This document shows positions 21,637 through 28,402 of a stretch of 40,920 nucleotides of DNA, piece after piece. The DNA is taken from positions 1 through 40,920 of the IMG/VR virus record IMGVR_UViG_3300036791_000873; one strand, written 5' to 3'. Within the stretch, counting starts at the first letter, position 1. Each line of letters starts with the position of its first letter. The DNA is from a virus. Under the pieces are notes generated by a model. It was not told where the DNA came from, ran no database searches, and saw only the letters and a program-made list of their open reading frames with translations. The position numbers were made by a program, and so were the translations under genes.

Positions 21637-22351
21637 TGGCTCTCCCCTGTGCGCCCTGCTGGGTGGCGAGCTGTTCGCGGCCTTGCTGGTTCATCAGGTC
21701 GAGGAAGTTGCCCAGGAAGATGTTGCGCTGCTGCGCGGTGAGGCCATCCTGTGAGCTGAGGAGATGGCTGGCGAACTTGCCCAGGAAGATCGGCGCGCGC
21801 GCATCTTTGACGAGTAGCGAGACGAAGCCCAGAAACCCCCAGTCGTAGATGAAGGCCAGATGGTCGGGGATCGGTGCCCAGCCTGCGGCCAGTGAAGTCA
21901 TCCAGACCGGAGCGCGTTGATACAGGCCGTCAATCGTATAGGCCTCGTCGGGCAGGGTATTGAGCCGCAGGGTGACGTTGCCGATGTTGTCCTGTAGGTA
22001 CAGGGCCGCGCTCGAAGGCCGCTTGATGACGCTCTCTGTCGAGAGGGCGGAGACGATGTTGGATATTTCTGTAACTTTTCCGTTCGGGTCGGTGAGCCAT
22101 ACTTTTTCGCAGAAGTGGAAGTCCGGCAAAGAGAGCGGGTAATCCTGATCCCATGTAGTCGCGTTGGGGTCAAGGGAGACGGAGAATCCGGCGCGGTTCC
22201 ACGGCCATTTGAACGGTGGCCCCAGCATGGTTTGCTTGACGATGTTCGCGGCGGTGAGGGCTGGCTCCTGGTTGCTGATGTTCACGGGCTGGTAGCCGAT
22301 GAAGGGCCGCGAGAAGAGTGCGCTGGCCATGATGTTGCGGGTCGCGCTCAT
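21629..22351 (-). CDS. Tail-tube/adaptor-like protein A2
   Basis: A 240-residue protein. The region around residues 38-75 (NIVKQTMLGPPFKWPWNRAG then WDQDYPLSL) shares the pattern 'hydrophobic helix, WxWN, Q-DY' with the protein encoded upstream (22671-23681), so the two look like paralogues. In podoviruses a single gp11-like adaptor normally sits here. C-terminal 60 residues are helical and Gln-rich. GGAGGAG precedes ATG 22351; its 3' end overlaps the nozzle-like start. Confidence 0.55.
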   Translation of the reverse strand: MSATRNIMASALFSRPFIGYQPVNISNQEPALTAANIVKQTMLGPPFKWPWNRAGFSVSLDPNATTWDQDYPLSLPDFHFCEKVWLTDPNGKVTEISNIVSALSTESVIKRPSSAALYLQDNIGNVTLRLNTLPDEAYTIDGLYQRAPVWMTSLAAGWAPIPDHLAFIYDWGFLGFVSLLVKDARAPIFLGKFASHLLSSQDGLTAQQRNIFLGNFLDLMNQQGREQLATQQGAQGRANA

Positions 22352-22401
22352 TGGCTCCTCCGCGATAGAATGGAGCCTGTTATTCGGTTTCCAGTCGGTA
22401 G

Positions 22402-22430
22402 TTGTGATTGTGCGGATCGGAGCGCATTAT
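22402..22430 (+). promoter_or_regulatory. Promoter of the plus-strand structured RNA
   Basis: TTGTGA (22402-22407), a 17-bp spacer and CATTAT (22425-22430) form a plausible sigma70-type promoter directing transcription into the hairpin-rich region that ends with a terminator at 22616-22655. Each hexamer matches consensus at four of six positions. Confidence 0.5.
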
Positions 22431-22509
22431 GGCTCGCATGAGCGCAGATTGCGCTTAACGCAATCACCCCCCGATGTTCAAGCATCGAGGGGCGTTGGAG
22501 AATAACGCT

Positions 22510-22608
22510 ATGAGAGTGTCGGTTGCTCTCTTTTGCCAGATAGATAAGGAGGTTCTTATCGCTCTGGCTGTGCTGCTCACGAAGTACATGCTTCGCAGGC
22601 GGCGGTAA
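22510..22608 (+). CDS. Possible 32-residue hydrophobic peptide
   Basis: Starts MRVSVALFCQIDKEVLIALA, continues VLLTKYM and ends LRRRR: one potential membrane helix with an arginine cap, similar in style to type I toxins or small membrane regulators. GGAG lies nine bases before ATG. The frame runs through hairpins H3-H5, so the base composition is constrained and coding is unproven. Confidence 0.35.
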   Translation: MRVSVALFCQIDKEVLIALAVLLTKYMLRRRR

Positions 22609-22615
22609 CATAAAC

Positions 22616-22655
22616 GAGGTCGGCGGCTCTACCCGCTGGCCTCTTTCTTTTTTTA
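22616..22655 (+). terminator. Terminator of the plus-strand RNA unit
   Basis: An 11-bp stem (22616-22626 with 22633-22643, two G-T pairs, 6-nt loop) followed by TTTCTTTTTTTATT. It faces the plus strand, although both neighbouring genes are on the minus strand. Confidence 0.8.
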
Positions 22656-22670
22656 TTGTAGCAAAATGTG

Positions 22671-23681
22671 TCATCCCCAGGCCCTCCATCTATAGGGCCA
22701 TGGGCCGGGATCGCTGGTGTAGCTCGGCGCCATCACGCTTCTGTCGGGGAAGAAGCCCTTGGCTTCGTCCTCTCTGTCGTTCTGCTTGGTCTCCATCTCC
22801 ATCGCCTGGAACCAGCCTTGCTTCTTCTGCTCGAATCGGTTTTTGACGGCGGGGTTGGCGCTGTACTGGTGGGCGTAGGCGATACATCCGTCGCGGAACC
22901 ATTTGCTTTCGTCGTCGGGTACGGGGTCGATGAGCTGCTTGAGGGTGGTGAAGAGTGGGGCTTTCTTCTGCGCCCATAGCCGCGCCAGCCACACGTTGCC
23001 TCCGCTGGGCGGCATAGGCCTGAAGCGGAAACCCTGCGCGTCCGGGTTCATCACCGTCCAGGTGCAGGTTCCATCCGTGATAATTTGGCCGATGGGCCAC
23101 GTCGGGGGCTGGGGGCCGGGGCCGGGCCACGCCGGAGCCAGGGGTTGGATGGCTCCGGTCACTCCGTAGTTAACCAGCGAGAGGATGTTGCCCTGGGCGT
23201 CGAGGATATTGGTGGGCGGGTTCTCCGGGGTCGTCGTCGCGCCTACGGGCTGGATATAGGTCTTGCCGGCTCCGGGCCACGCGCCTTGTTCGAGGTCGCG
23301 GTTGAAGTGCCAACTCACCTGATACGGGAATCCGCCCTGCTGGTTTTCCATCGCCAGATGGCGAACGGCGTAGATGGGCCACGTCGGGGGTGGGTACTGC
23401 GAGTTGTTTATATCGACGCGGAGACCGTTCTCCAGCCAGCCGATATTCTGGAGATTGCCGGCGTAGTCCTGCTGGAGCGAAGTGAGGGGGAAGGGCGGGA
23501 TCTTAAAGCTGTTCCACTTCCACGGATAGCGGATGCTTAAAAGTTCCTGCATCACATCGTTTCCGATTGTGATGGCAGGCTGATCTGCCCATCCGCCTGT
23601 GTTGTTGAACACAGTTTGCAGGTCGCCTATTGCGGCGATGGAATCCATCACGTCCTGTAACTTGATAGTGGAATTGCCCAC
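22671..23681 (-). CDS. Tail-tube/adaptor-like protein A1
   Basis: A 336-residue protein. The N-terminal part (LQDVMDSIAAIGD, then NDVMQELLSIRYPWKWNSFK and LQQDYAG) has the pattern of podovirus gp11-like adaptors: early helices, then a conserved W-K-WN and Q-DY. A middle insertion rich in Pro and Trp (TWPIGQIITDGTCTWTVMNP) looks like a small beta domain. The C-terminal part (VKNRFEQKKQGWFQAMEMET) is helical. Related to the protein encoded at 21629-22351. It would join portal and tail tube. Confidence 0.6.
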   Translation of the reverse strand: MGNSTIKLQDVMDSIAAIGDLQTVFNNTGGWADQPAITIGNDVMQELLSIRYPWKWNSFKIPPFPLTSLQQDYAGNLQNIGWLENGLRVDINNSQYPPPTWPIYAVRHLAMENQQGGFPYQVSWHFNRDLEQGAWPGAGKTYIQPVGATTTPENPPTNILDAQGNILSLVNYGVTGAIQPLAPAWPGPGPQPPTWPIGQIITDGTCTWTVMNPDAQGFRFRPMPPSGGNVWLARLWAQKKAPLFTTLKQLIDPVPDDESKWFRDGCIAYAHQYSANPAVKNRFEQKKQGWFQAMEMETKQNDREDEAKGFFPDRSVMAPSYTSDPGPWPYRWRAWG

Positions 23682-23696
23682 GGCTCCCCCCTCGGT

Positions 23697-24308
23697 TTAT
23701 TTCGCGTACATCGCGTCTGCCTGCGCCTTGTCCCGCTTGGCGCGCGCGTCCATCTCCCCCTTCAGCCTTTTCTTCTTCTCTGCCGGATCGTTCTCGTTTT
23801 TGAAGTCCTCCAGCACTTGGGCGCGGCTCTCCTCCTCGCCTTTGGCGTCGAGCGGGTAGACGGAATCTCCTATCACTTCTCGCGCGCCTGCGGCTACGGC
23901 GGTCTGGGCCTCGTTGACGGCGTTGTTGTAGTCCTCGTTAATCTGGGCCTGCTCCAACAACTCCTCGACGTGCTCCGCATGAGTCTTGGGCGGCGGTGGC
24001 CAGTCCACGAGGCTGCGGGTTCGCGTGGCGTTGGCGTCGGCTCCGCTGCCGGCTCCGCGCTGCTCCGTACCTGGGGCCTTGTTTCCGGTTGGTCTGGGAG
24101 CGCCCTGCGCGCTCGCTGACTGGTTGTTTCCCTGCTGGGCTTGGTCGGTCATTTTTCTTCTCCTTTGAGGCCTCGATGCCTCTCTCATGCGTTGGTCGGT
24201 TGGCTTCTTGGATCGTTTGTTGGGTTTGGAGGCCTGCCGCATCCGCTCATGTACCTCACCGTCTTTCGGCGGTTTCTTCTTGAGCGGCTTGGGCGGGGCC
24301 TTCGGCAT
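23697..24308 (-). CDS. Charged late protein with two possible starts
   Basis: A 203-residue charged protein. The N-terminal 52 residues contain two ERMRQASKPNKR / QRMREASRPQRR repeats and are very basic; the rest is polar, with a helical end (KKKRLKGEMDARAKRDKAQA). ATG 24308 has a weak ribosome binding site. ATG 24152, after the basic part, has AAGGAG eight bases upstream, so a 151-residue short form is likely made too, or alone. Sits downstream of the capsid, upstream of the adaptor. Not recognised. Confidence 0.6.
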   Translation of the reverse strand: MPKAPPKPLKKKPPKDGEVHERMRQASKPNKRSKKPTDQRMREASRPQRRRKMTDQAQQGNNQSASAQGAPRPTGNKAPGTEQRGAGSGADANATRTRSLVDWPPPPKTHAEHVEELLEQAQINEDYNNAVNEAQTAVAAGAREVIGDSVYPLDAKGEEESRAQVLEDFKNENDPAEKKKRLKGEMDARAKRDKAQADAMYAK

Positions 24309-24312
24309 GGGT

Positions 24313-24771
24313 TCACGCGGCCTCGTCTGTGGTGATGGTGAAGATCACGGTTCCGCTCGGCTCGTTGTCGGTGGGGAGTGCCAGGGCGCGGCGGTACTCT
24401 GCGAGGTCTGCGGAGTATTGAGCGCGCTCCTCTTTGCTGGCGTTCTTGGGCAACCTCTCCGGCTGTCTCCAGTCCTTCCCGCATCGCTGACAGATAACCA
24501 GCGTGGGGCCGTGACTGAGCGTATGCGTAACGACGGCATAGTTTGAATCATTGCCGTTGTAGATGCCGTCCTTCCCCTTGCCTCCCTTGCGGTGAACACA
24601 TCCGGCCTGGATGTATTCCTTCTGCTCTCTGTCCCGCTTGAGCGAATACTCGATGGCCTTGATTTTGTTCTCCCGGCTCATGCGTCCCTGCTTGCGGCCG
24701 TTCGCAGCCTCACGGGCCTCTTCGAGCTGAAGCATCTTGAGCTCGTCTTCCATCTCTTTCATGTTTGGCAT
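24313..24771 (-). CDS. Late protein with C-H/C-C zinc motif
   Basis: A 152-residue protein from ATG 24771 (GGAGG four bases upstream). An N-terminal helical region (EMEDELKMLQLEEAREA) is followed by a zinc-like C-x-H ... C-x2-C set: GCVHRKGGKGKDG and VICQRCGKDWRQP. Phage proteins with the same CxH...CQxCGK layout are frequent among late genes; function unknown. It is the first gene after the capsid exon 2/HNH insert. Confidence 0.65.
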   Translation of the reverse strand: MPNMKEMEDELKMLQLEEAREAANGRKQGRMSRENKIKAIEYSLKRDREQKEYIQAGCVHRKGGKGKDGIYNGNDSNYAVVTHTLSHGPTLVICQRCGKDWRQPERLPKNASKEERAQYSADLAEYRRALALPTDNEPSGTVIFTITTDEAA

Positions 24772-24794
24772 ACACCCTCCTTTGCAATAAAATA

Positions 24795-24866
24795 GGCGGT
24801 ACACATTCCAATTAGCCGTGGAGGGCTAAATGAAAAACCTGTCTGGACAGGTAGGCGTGTACCGCC
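24795..24866 (+). promoter_or_regulatory. Folded RNA leader of HNH gene 1
   Basis: A perfect 10-bp stem (GGCGGTACAC, 24795-24804, with GTGTACCGCC, 24857-24866) closes a junction holding hairpin 1 (AGCC-GTGGAG-GGCT, 24814-24827, ribosome binding site in the loop) and hairpin 2 (CCTGTC-TG-GACAGG, 24838-24851). ATG 24830 lies between the two hairpins. The same architecture precedes the HNH gene at 32666. It should limit translation. Confidence 0.7.
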
Positions 24867-25531
24867 GTCCTGATACTAACAACTCTTTGCTGGCCCTTTC
24901 GATACATCCACCAATCCCCGTAGGGGAGCAATTTGGCAAATGGGTTGTGCTTGAAAATGATTGGTATAGAGGTTCCCCAAAATACACTGACCGCGCCTGT
25001 CTGGTTCGCTGTCAGTGCGCGACTGAAAGTGTTGTGACCTATCGCGCTCTCCGCAATGAAATAAGTTCTTCCTGCCTTAAGTGCAGGCCGATACCCAAGC
25101 GAAGCGTAGATACGGTCTGGAAATGCCTGTTCAACATCTACAAACAGCGCGGAAGAGTGATGGACAGGAAGATGCATCTCACGCTCCCCCAAGTAAAATT
25201 TGTGTCGCAAATGCCTTGTGCTTATTGCGGAAAAGAGCCATCGAACCTTTTTCGACGGAAGTACAAGGCTGATGATGGCAAGCATGGCTACGGGCCTGAG
25301 ATGGAAATTCGCTATTCCGGCATTGATCGGGTGGACGCAACGAAAGGCTATATCCACGGCAATGTTGTTCCGTGCTGCTGGGAATGTAACAAGATAAAAA
25401 GTGCCTTAACCCTCGATGAGTTTTTGGGGTTGATTGAGCGGATTCGTCAGCACAATCCCACGGCTGACGGAATCCGCTCAATGGCTGCGGCGATGTTCGA
25501 TCAAGAGACCGTCGAAACAGCGTCGATGTAA
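24830..25531 (+). CDS. HNH homing-type endonuclease 1
   Basis: A 233-residue free-standing HNH nuclease. The N-terminal part (GEQFGKWVVLEND ... LVRCQC ... SSSCLKC) is a zinc-bound accessory module common in phage HNH proteins. The nuclease core has CAYC (130-133), GIDRVDATKGY (164-174), N178 and CWECN (183-187), the usual beta-beta-alpha-metal layout with zinc knuckles. It lies on the strand opposite to the late genes, 48 bp past exon 2 of the intron-split capsid gene, and has a folded leader. It probably cleaves a target in related genomes to spread itself and perhaps the intron. ATG is preceded by GGAG. Confidence 0.9.
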   Translation: MKNLSGQVGVYRRPDTNNSLLALSIHPPIPVGEQFGKWVVLENDWYRGSPKYTDRACLVRCQCATESVVTYRALRNEISSSCLKCRPIPKRSVDTVWKCLFNIYKQRGRVMDRKMHLTLPQVKFVSQMPCAYCGKEPSNLFRRKYKADDGKHGYGPEMEIRYSGIDRVDATKGYIHGNVVPCCWECNKIKSALTLDEFLGLIERIRQHNPTADGIRSMAAAMFDQETVETASM

Positions 25532-25579
25532 CGCATCCGCATCGTGGTGTCCGGGGGCAAAGTTGCGGTATACATGCAA

Positions 25580-26902
25580 TTATATGAAGCAAAACCCGAT
25601 CAATGTTGCGGGTAAATCGTTTCCATTTACCCTCTTGCTGTCGCCAGCAAGGCCAGACTATCTTTTCATCCACATGGGATGCTCCGCGCTTCGGTCCCAC
25701 TTGGGACCTACTCCCTTTCGGGATAGTCGTTGCACCTTCCGATTGCTCGGCTTGGCTCAGGATTGTCTGCATGAGAGTTTCCCTGAATTCACGGAGTTTT
25801 TCGATATCCATTACTGGATAAAGCGGCAGTTTTGTTTACCGATCATTCTGCTGGGGTCATAGCCGCTCGGCTCGGTCAAGCGGCGAACCCAGATACTCAG
25901 ATTGCGATAATTTCCATCACCTATCTGGGTATTTTCCTTGGCTCCGAAGCTGATGCCGATTACTCCGTCCTTGCCCATGAGGTAGGTTCGGAGTCCGGTC
26001 TGTGTGGTTCCGCTATAGTTAGCCGTTTGCTTGACGAATGTGGATTGGAAGAATGTTGCTCCCGCCCAGTCAATTACCGTTACGGCATCGCCATCCGGGG
26101 CCGGAAGCTCCTTCAGCCGCTCGTTGCCTTCAGCCGTCCGCTTTACCACATCCACCAGTGAGTTGTTGGCCGTGTCTACCAGCACATCGCCCACCGTGAA
26201 GGGATGGATGATGCCGAAGTAGCGCCCATCCTCGAAGGGCAGGGCATTGACTCCCTGCAAACTCTGGACGGCGGTAGTAATATCCGTTGTCTTTACCGTG
26301 GCTGCACCAACCTTCGAGAGATGGCCTACCAGCGCGTCGACGGCGTTGGCTCCGTCCGCTGTGTTCTGGATGATGATGTTGATGAGCTGCGCCAGACGAT
26401 AGGCCATCTGCTCCCCAAGGGCTTCGAGCGCGGGGTCAATCGCGGTCTGGAGCGCGTAGGTCGAGATGTTCATATAGTCGGCGTAGTTCCCGATGGTGCT
26501 GGTGTTCTGCGACACCGTAACCGTAAGGCCAGTCTGGATCGTGCCTTCCGGGGCCTGGGTGATGGGCGGGGCGGGAAGATTCTGGTACATGAACAGGACG
26601 AGCTTGTTACCGCTGTTCTCGTCTAGCTGCCGGCGTGACGTGCATCTAACCCACGGCGTATTTCCCTTGAGATTTTCGACAAATACTTTGTCGAACTGGG
26701 TGACAACGCTTTGCGGGAGATTGCTTGTAAGGTTCGACGCCGGGGATACTCCAGCACCCAGCACAAAGGCGTGTGTTCTGCCCACTCCGCCCAGATACGC
26801 CCATGAGCTTGCGCCCAACGCGCAAACCAGCTCGATAAGCGGGACAATGACATACTCGAAAAACTTCCTGCCGCACGTAGCGGCGCGACTATCGTTTCGC
26901 AT
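25580..26902 (-). CDS. Major capsid protein (N4-gp56-like), split by a group I intron
   Basis: Joined exons 26902-25838 and 25594-25580 give 359 residues. Conserved blocks of N4-gp56 family capsid proteins are present: NLPQSVVTQFDKVFVENLKG (61-80), GNYADYMNISTYALQTAIDP (138-157), and a YFGIIHPF segment in the middle. It follows a scaffold-like gene. The intron (25837-25595) sits between codons; splicing joins ...SRMIG to FCFI and a TAA at 25582-25580. Unspliced message would read nine other codons (KQNCRFIQ and stop). ATG 26902 has GAGGGGG upstream; residues 14-41 are oddly hydrophobic for this family, so the true start is not certain. Confidence 0.8.
25595..25837 (-). ncRNA. Group I intron (IA-like), 243 nt
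   Basis: Minus-strand core elements: P3 CTCCGTG (25796-25790) with CGCGGAG (25688-25682); P4 TTCAGG with CCTGAG, inside the classic ATTCAGGGAAAC and CAATCCTGAGCCAAGC boxes; P6 CCGA-GCAA-TCGG; P7 GACTATC (25728-25722) with GATAGTC (25662-25656); P7.1 CCC-GAAA-GGG and P7.2 GGTCCC-AAGT-GGGACC; P8 CATCC/GGATG; P9 CTTGCTG-GCGA-CAGCAAG; P9.1 GGGTAAAT/ATTTACCC. P1 pairs exon CGGU with GCCG (U-G at the 5' site); P10 pairs CAAAA with exon UUUUG. The last intron base is G. No ORF inside. Confidence 0.9.
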
Positions 26903-26918
26903 GGCTTCCCCCTCGAAG

Positions 26919-27779
26919 TCACGCGCCCATTGCATCGACCTGCCTGCGGAAGTCTGGGTCTGCACGAAGTTTTTCGTTAAACTCAGCTCGGCTCATCTTC
27001 TCAATGTCAGCGCGTGTGTACTGCTTTTTCCGGGCCGGGGCCGGGGCCGATGCGCTGGCGTCCGATTGCCTGAGTCCGGTTGATACGCTGCGAGGTCGCG
27101 GAGAGGGAGCTGCGGGAGCTGTTGTCTGTCCACTCGCGGATTCACTACCGTTGATATAAACGGGTTGTGTTCTGCGGTGCTGTGCAGGGATTGGTTCCTG
27201 CGGTATCTGTTCCTGCGAGTCGTCTGGCCAGGGGATCAGAGTGTCCCGATCCTGAAGGGTTTCAAACGCCAGCGCAAGGTTGTTTCGTGTCAAGTCCCAC
27301 CCGTTGGCCTTCAGTTCCTCGAAGATTTGGTCTCGGTTCTGGGGTACGGGGTAATACTCTGGAGTCGCTTCGATGAAGGCTCTGGCCTCGCGGTCATAGT
27401 AGGCGTCCTGCTCGGCCTTACTCATGCGCGCAAACTCGGCTCCAATCTTGTTGGGGGAGAGGCCCGTCCTGCGGGTCACAATCTCTTCGACGGTCTCAAC
27501 CACGCGCTCCGGGTCGCGCATATCCTCCGCGTAGCGCAAGCGGTCTGCCGGCGTTATTTCCTGTGTTCTGACGGTGAGCGGGGCCTTGGCGGAGTCGGGT
27601 TTGCGGAGCCGGCTTATCTCGCGGTTCGCATTGACTTGCGAATCGGCCAGCTTATCCGCCACTTCATCCATCGTCTTGCCTTTGAAAGTGGACACGCGCG
27701 CGCCCTGGGCGTTCTTGATAACGAGAACGTAATCGCCGTTTTCGTCGGGCTGCTTGTCGTTTTGCCATTCTTTGAACAT
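26919..27779 (-). CDS. Scaffold-like protein
   Basis: A 286-residue charged helical protein directly upstream of the capsid gene, the usual place for a scaffold. The N-terminus (DYVLVIKNAQGARVSTFKG) forms a small beta hairpin; the middle is helical; residues 190-255 are Pro/Ser/Ala-rich and probably disordered; the C-terminal helix is basic (YTRADIEKMSRAEFNEKLRA), a typical capsid-binding feature of scaffolds. No protease motif is seen. Confidence 0.6.
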   Translation of the reverse strand: MFKEWQNDKQPDENGDYVLVIKNAQGARVSTFKGKTMDEVADKLADSQVNANREISRLRKPDSAKAPLTVRTQEITPADRLRYAEDMRDPERVVETVEEIVTRRTGLSPNKIGAEFARMSKAEQDAYYDREARAFIEATPEYYPVPQNRDQIFEELKANGWDLTRNNLALAFETLQDRDTLIPWPDDSQEQIPQEPIPAQHRRTQPVYINGSESASGQTTAPAAPSPRPRSVSTGLRQSDASASAPAPARKKQYTRADIEKMSRAEFNEKLRADPDFRRQVDAMGA

Positions 27780-27788
27780 GGGTTACTC

Positions 27789-28181
27789 CTATGCACCCAG
27801 AAACTCCTCGCCGGAGAGCGGTCTGGTCACATCGAGTATGTTCTCGATGATCTGCTCGTCGTGCGTGAGGGGTGGTACGGGTGGTTGTTTAGCTATGGAC
27901 TGGAGATAGAGTTTGGCTTCAGAGTCGATCTTTTCCTGCATGTGAATAAACATTTGCCACGCGGCTTTCGCCATCTTGTGATTGGCCAGAACCTCGGATT
28001 CGTTGGCGGCGTCGGTGTTGAGCAATACGGTCTCGGTCTCGATACACACCATCTCGATCACATCCAGCACGTCCGGGTATACCTCGGAGTTCTGGAAGGC
28101 CAGCAGGTGCATCCTCTGGAGGGGTCGCAGCGAGGCCGTTACGCCAAACGTTCGCTCGGTTCTAATCTCCGGCTCGTTCAT
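27789..28181 (-). CDS. Unknown late protein
   Basis: A 130-residue mostly helical protein between a small gene and the scaffold-like gene. It has a histidine/methionine-containing helix (NHKMAKAAWQMFIHMQEKID) and an acidic C-terminus. ATG 28181 overlaps the upstream stop (ATGA). No family recognised. Confidence 0.6.
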   Translation of the reverse strand: MNEPEIRTERTFGVTASLRPLQRMHLLAFQNSEVYPDVLDVIEMVCIETETVLLNTDAANESEVLANHKMAKAAWQMFIHMQEKIDSEAKLYLQSIAKQPPVPPLTHDEQIIENILDVTRPLSGEEFLGA

Positions 28182-28402
28182 TGCGTCACCTCGACAGCAC
28201 CTTCACATTTGGCTTGATAAGCTTCTCTGATTAGTTTGGGGGCGGCGTCCACGTCTTTTCCCCACGCATTAATCGTCATAATCCCGGTGGCCTTATCGCG
28301 CGTGAGTAATACCATCGCGGTTGTTTCGGAGTAAGTGCCAGCTCGCATCTGTGCCGCAATCTCTTCCAACTCCTTCGCCGTCCATTCGGAAATAGTCATC
28401 AT
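28178..28402 (-). CDS. Small late protein, unknown
   Basis: A 74-residue protein starting MMTISEWTAKELEEIAAQMR; mixed helix and strand, no recognised domain. ATG 28402 overlaps the portal stop (ATGA), and its own stop overlaps the next ATG. It would be co-translated with the portal. Confidence 0.6.
   Translation of the reverse strand: MMTISEWTAKELEEIAAQMRAGTYSETTAMVLLTRDKATGIMTINAWGKDVDAAPKLIREAYQAKCEGAVEVTQ

Larger units (their letters stand above)
22437..22655 (+). ncRNA. Candidate structured RNA between two late genes
   Basis: About 215 nt on the plus strand, opposite to late transcription, made almost wholly of hairpins: H1 22447-22465 (7 bp), H2 22468-22492 (CCCC/GGGG plus CGATG/CATCG), H3 22512-22530 (5 bp), H4 22535-22568 (two 6-bp stems, GCCAGA/TCTGGC and GATAAG/CTTATC, around a 2x2 loop), H5 22580-22595 (5 bp) and a terminator hairpin. 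A promoter precedes it. A 32-codon ORF (22510-22608) is embedded. It could be a regulatory RNA, a small mRNA or both. Not a tRNA by shape. Confidence 0.6.

Noticed and set aside
22348-22689. Minus-strand 113-codon ORF between the two adaptor genes
   Set aside because: Runs through the hairpins and terminator of the plus-strand RNA unit, has no ribosome binding site and no protein-like pattern.
24795-25600. HEARO/IsrB-type element
   Set aside because: The HNH protein lacks the RuvC-like parts of IscB/IsrB, and the leader is a short junction, not a long omega-RNA-like structure.
25179-25811. Minus-strand 210-codon ORF starting MDIEKLREFRETL, TAATG-coupled to the unspliced capsid stop
   Set aside because: Its first part is exactly the group I intron core, whose bases are explained by RNA pairing; the rest is antisense to the HNH gene and reads as noise.
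25580-25840. Group I intron on the plus strand (within an HNH-containing element)
   Set aside because: GATAGTC/GACTATC pair reads on both strands, but the conserved P, Q, R and S boxes, P1, P10 and the terminal G fit only the minus strand, in line with the capsid gene.
27165-28217. Plus-strand 350-codon ORF opposite the scaffold-like gene
   Set aside because: Long open frame caused by codon bias on the opposite strand; spans three coupled minus genes.
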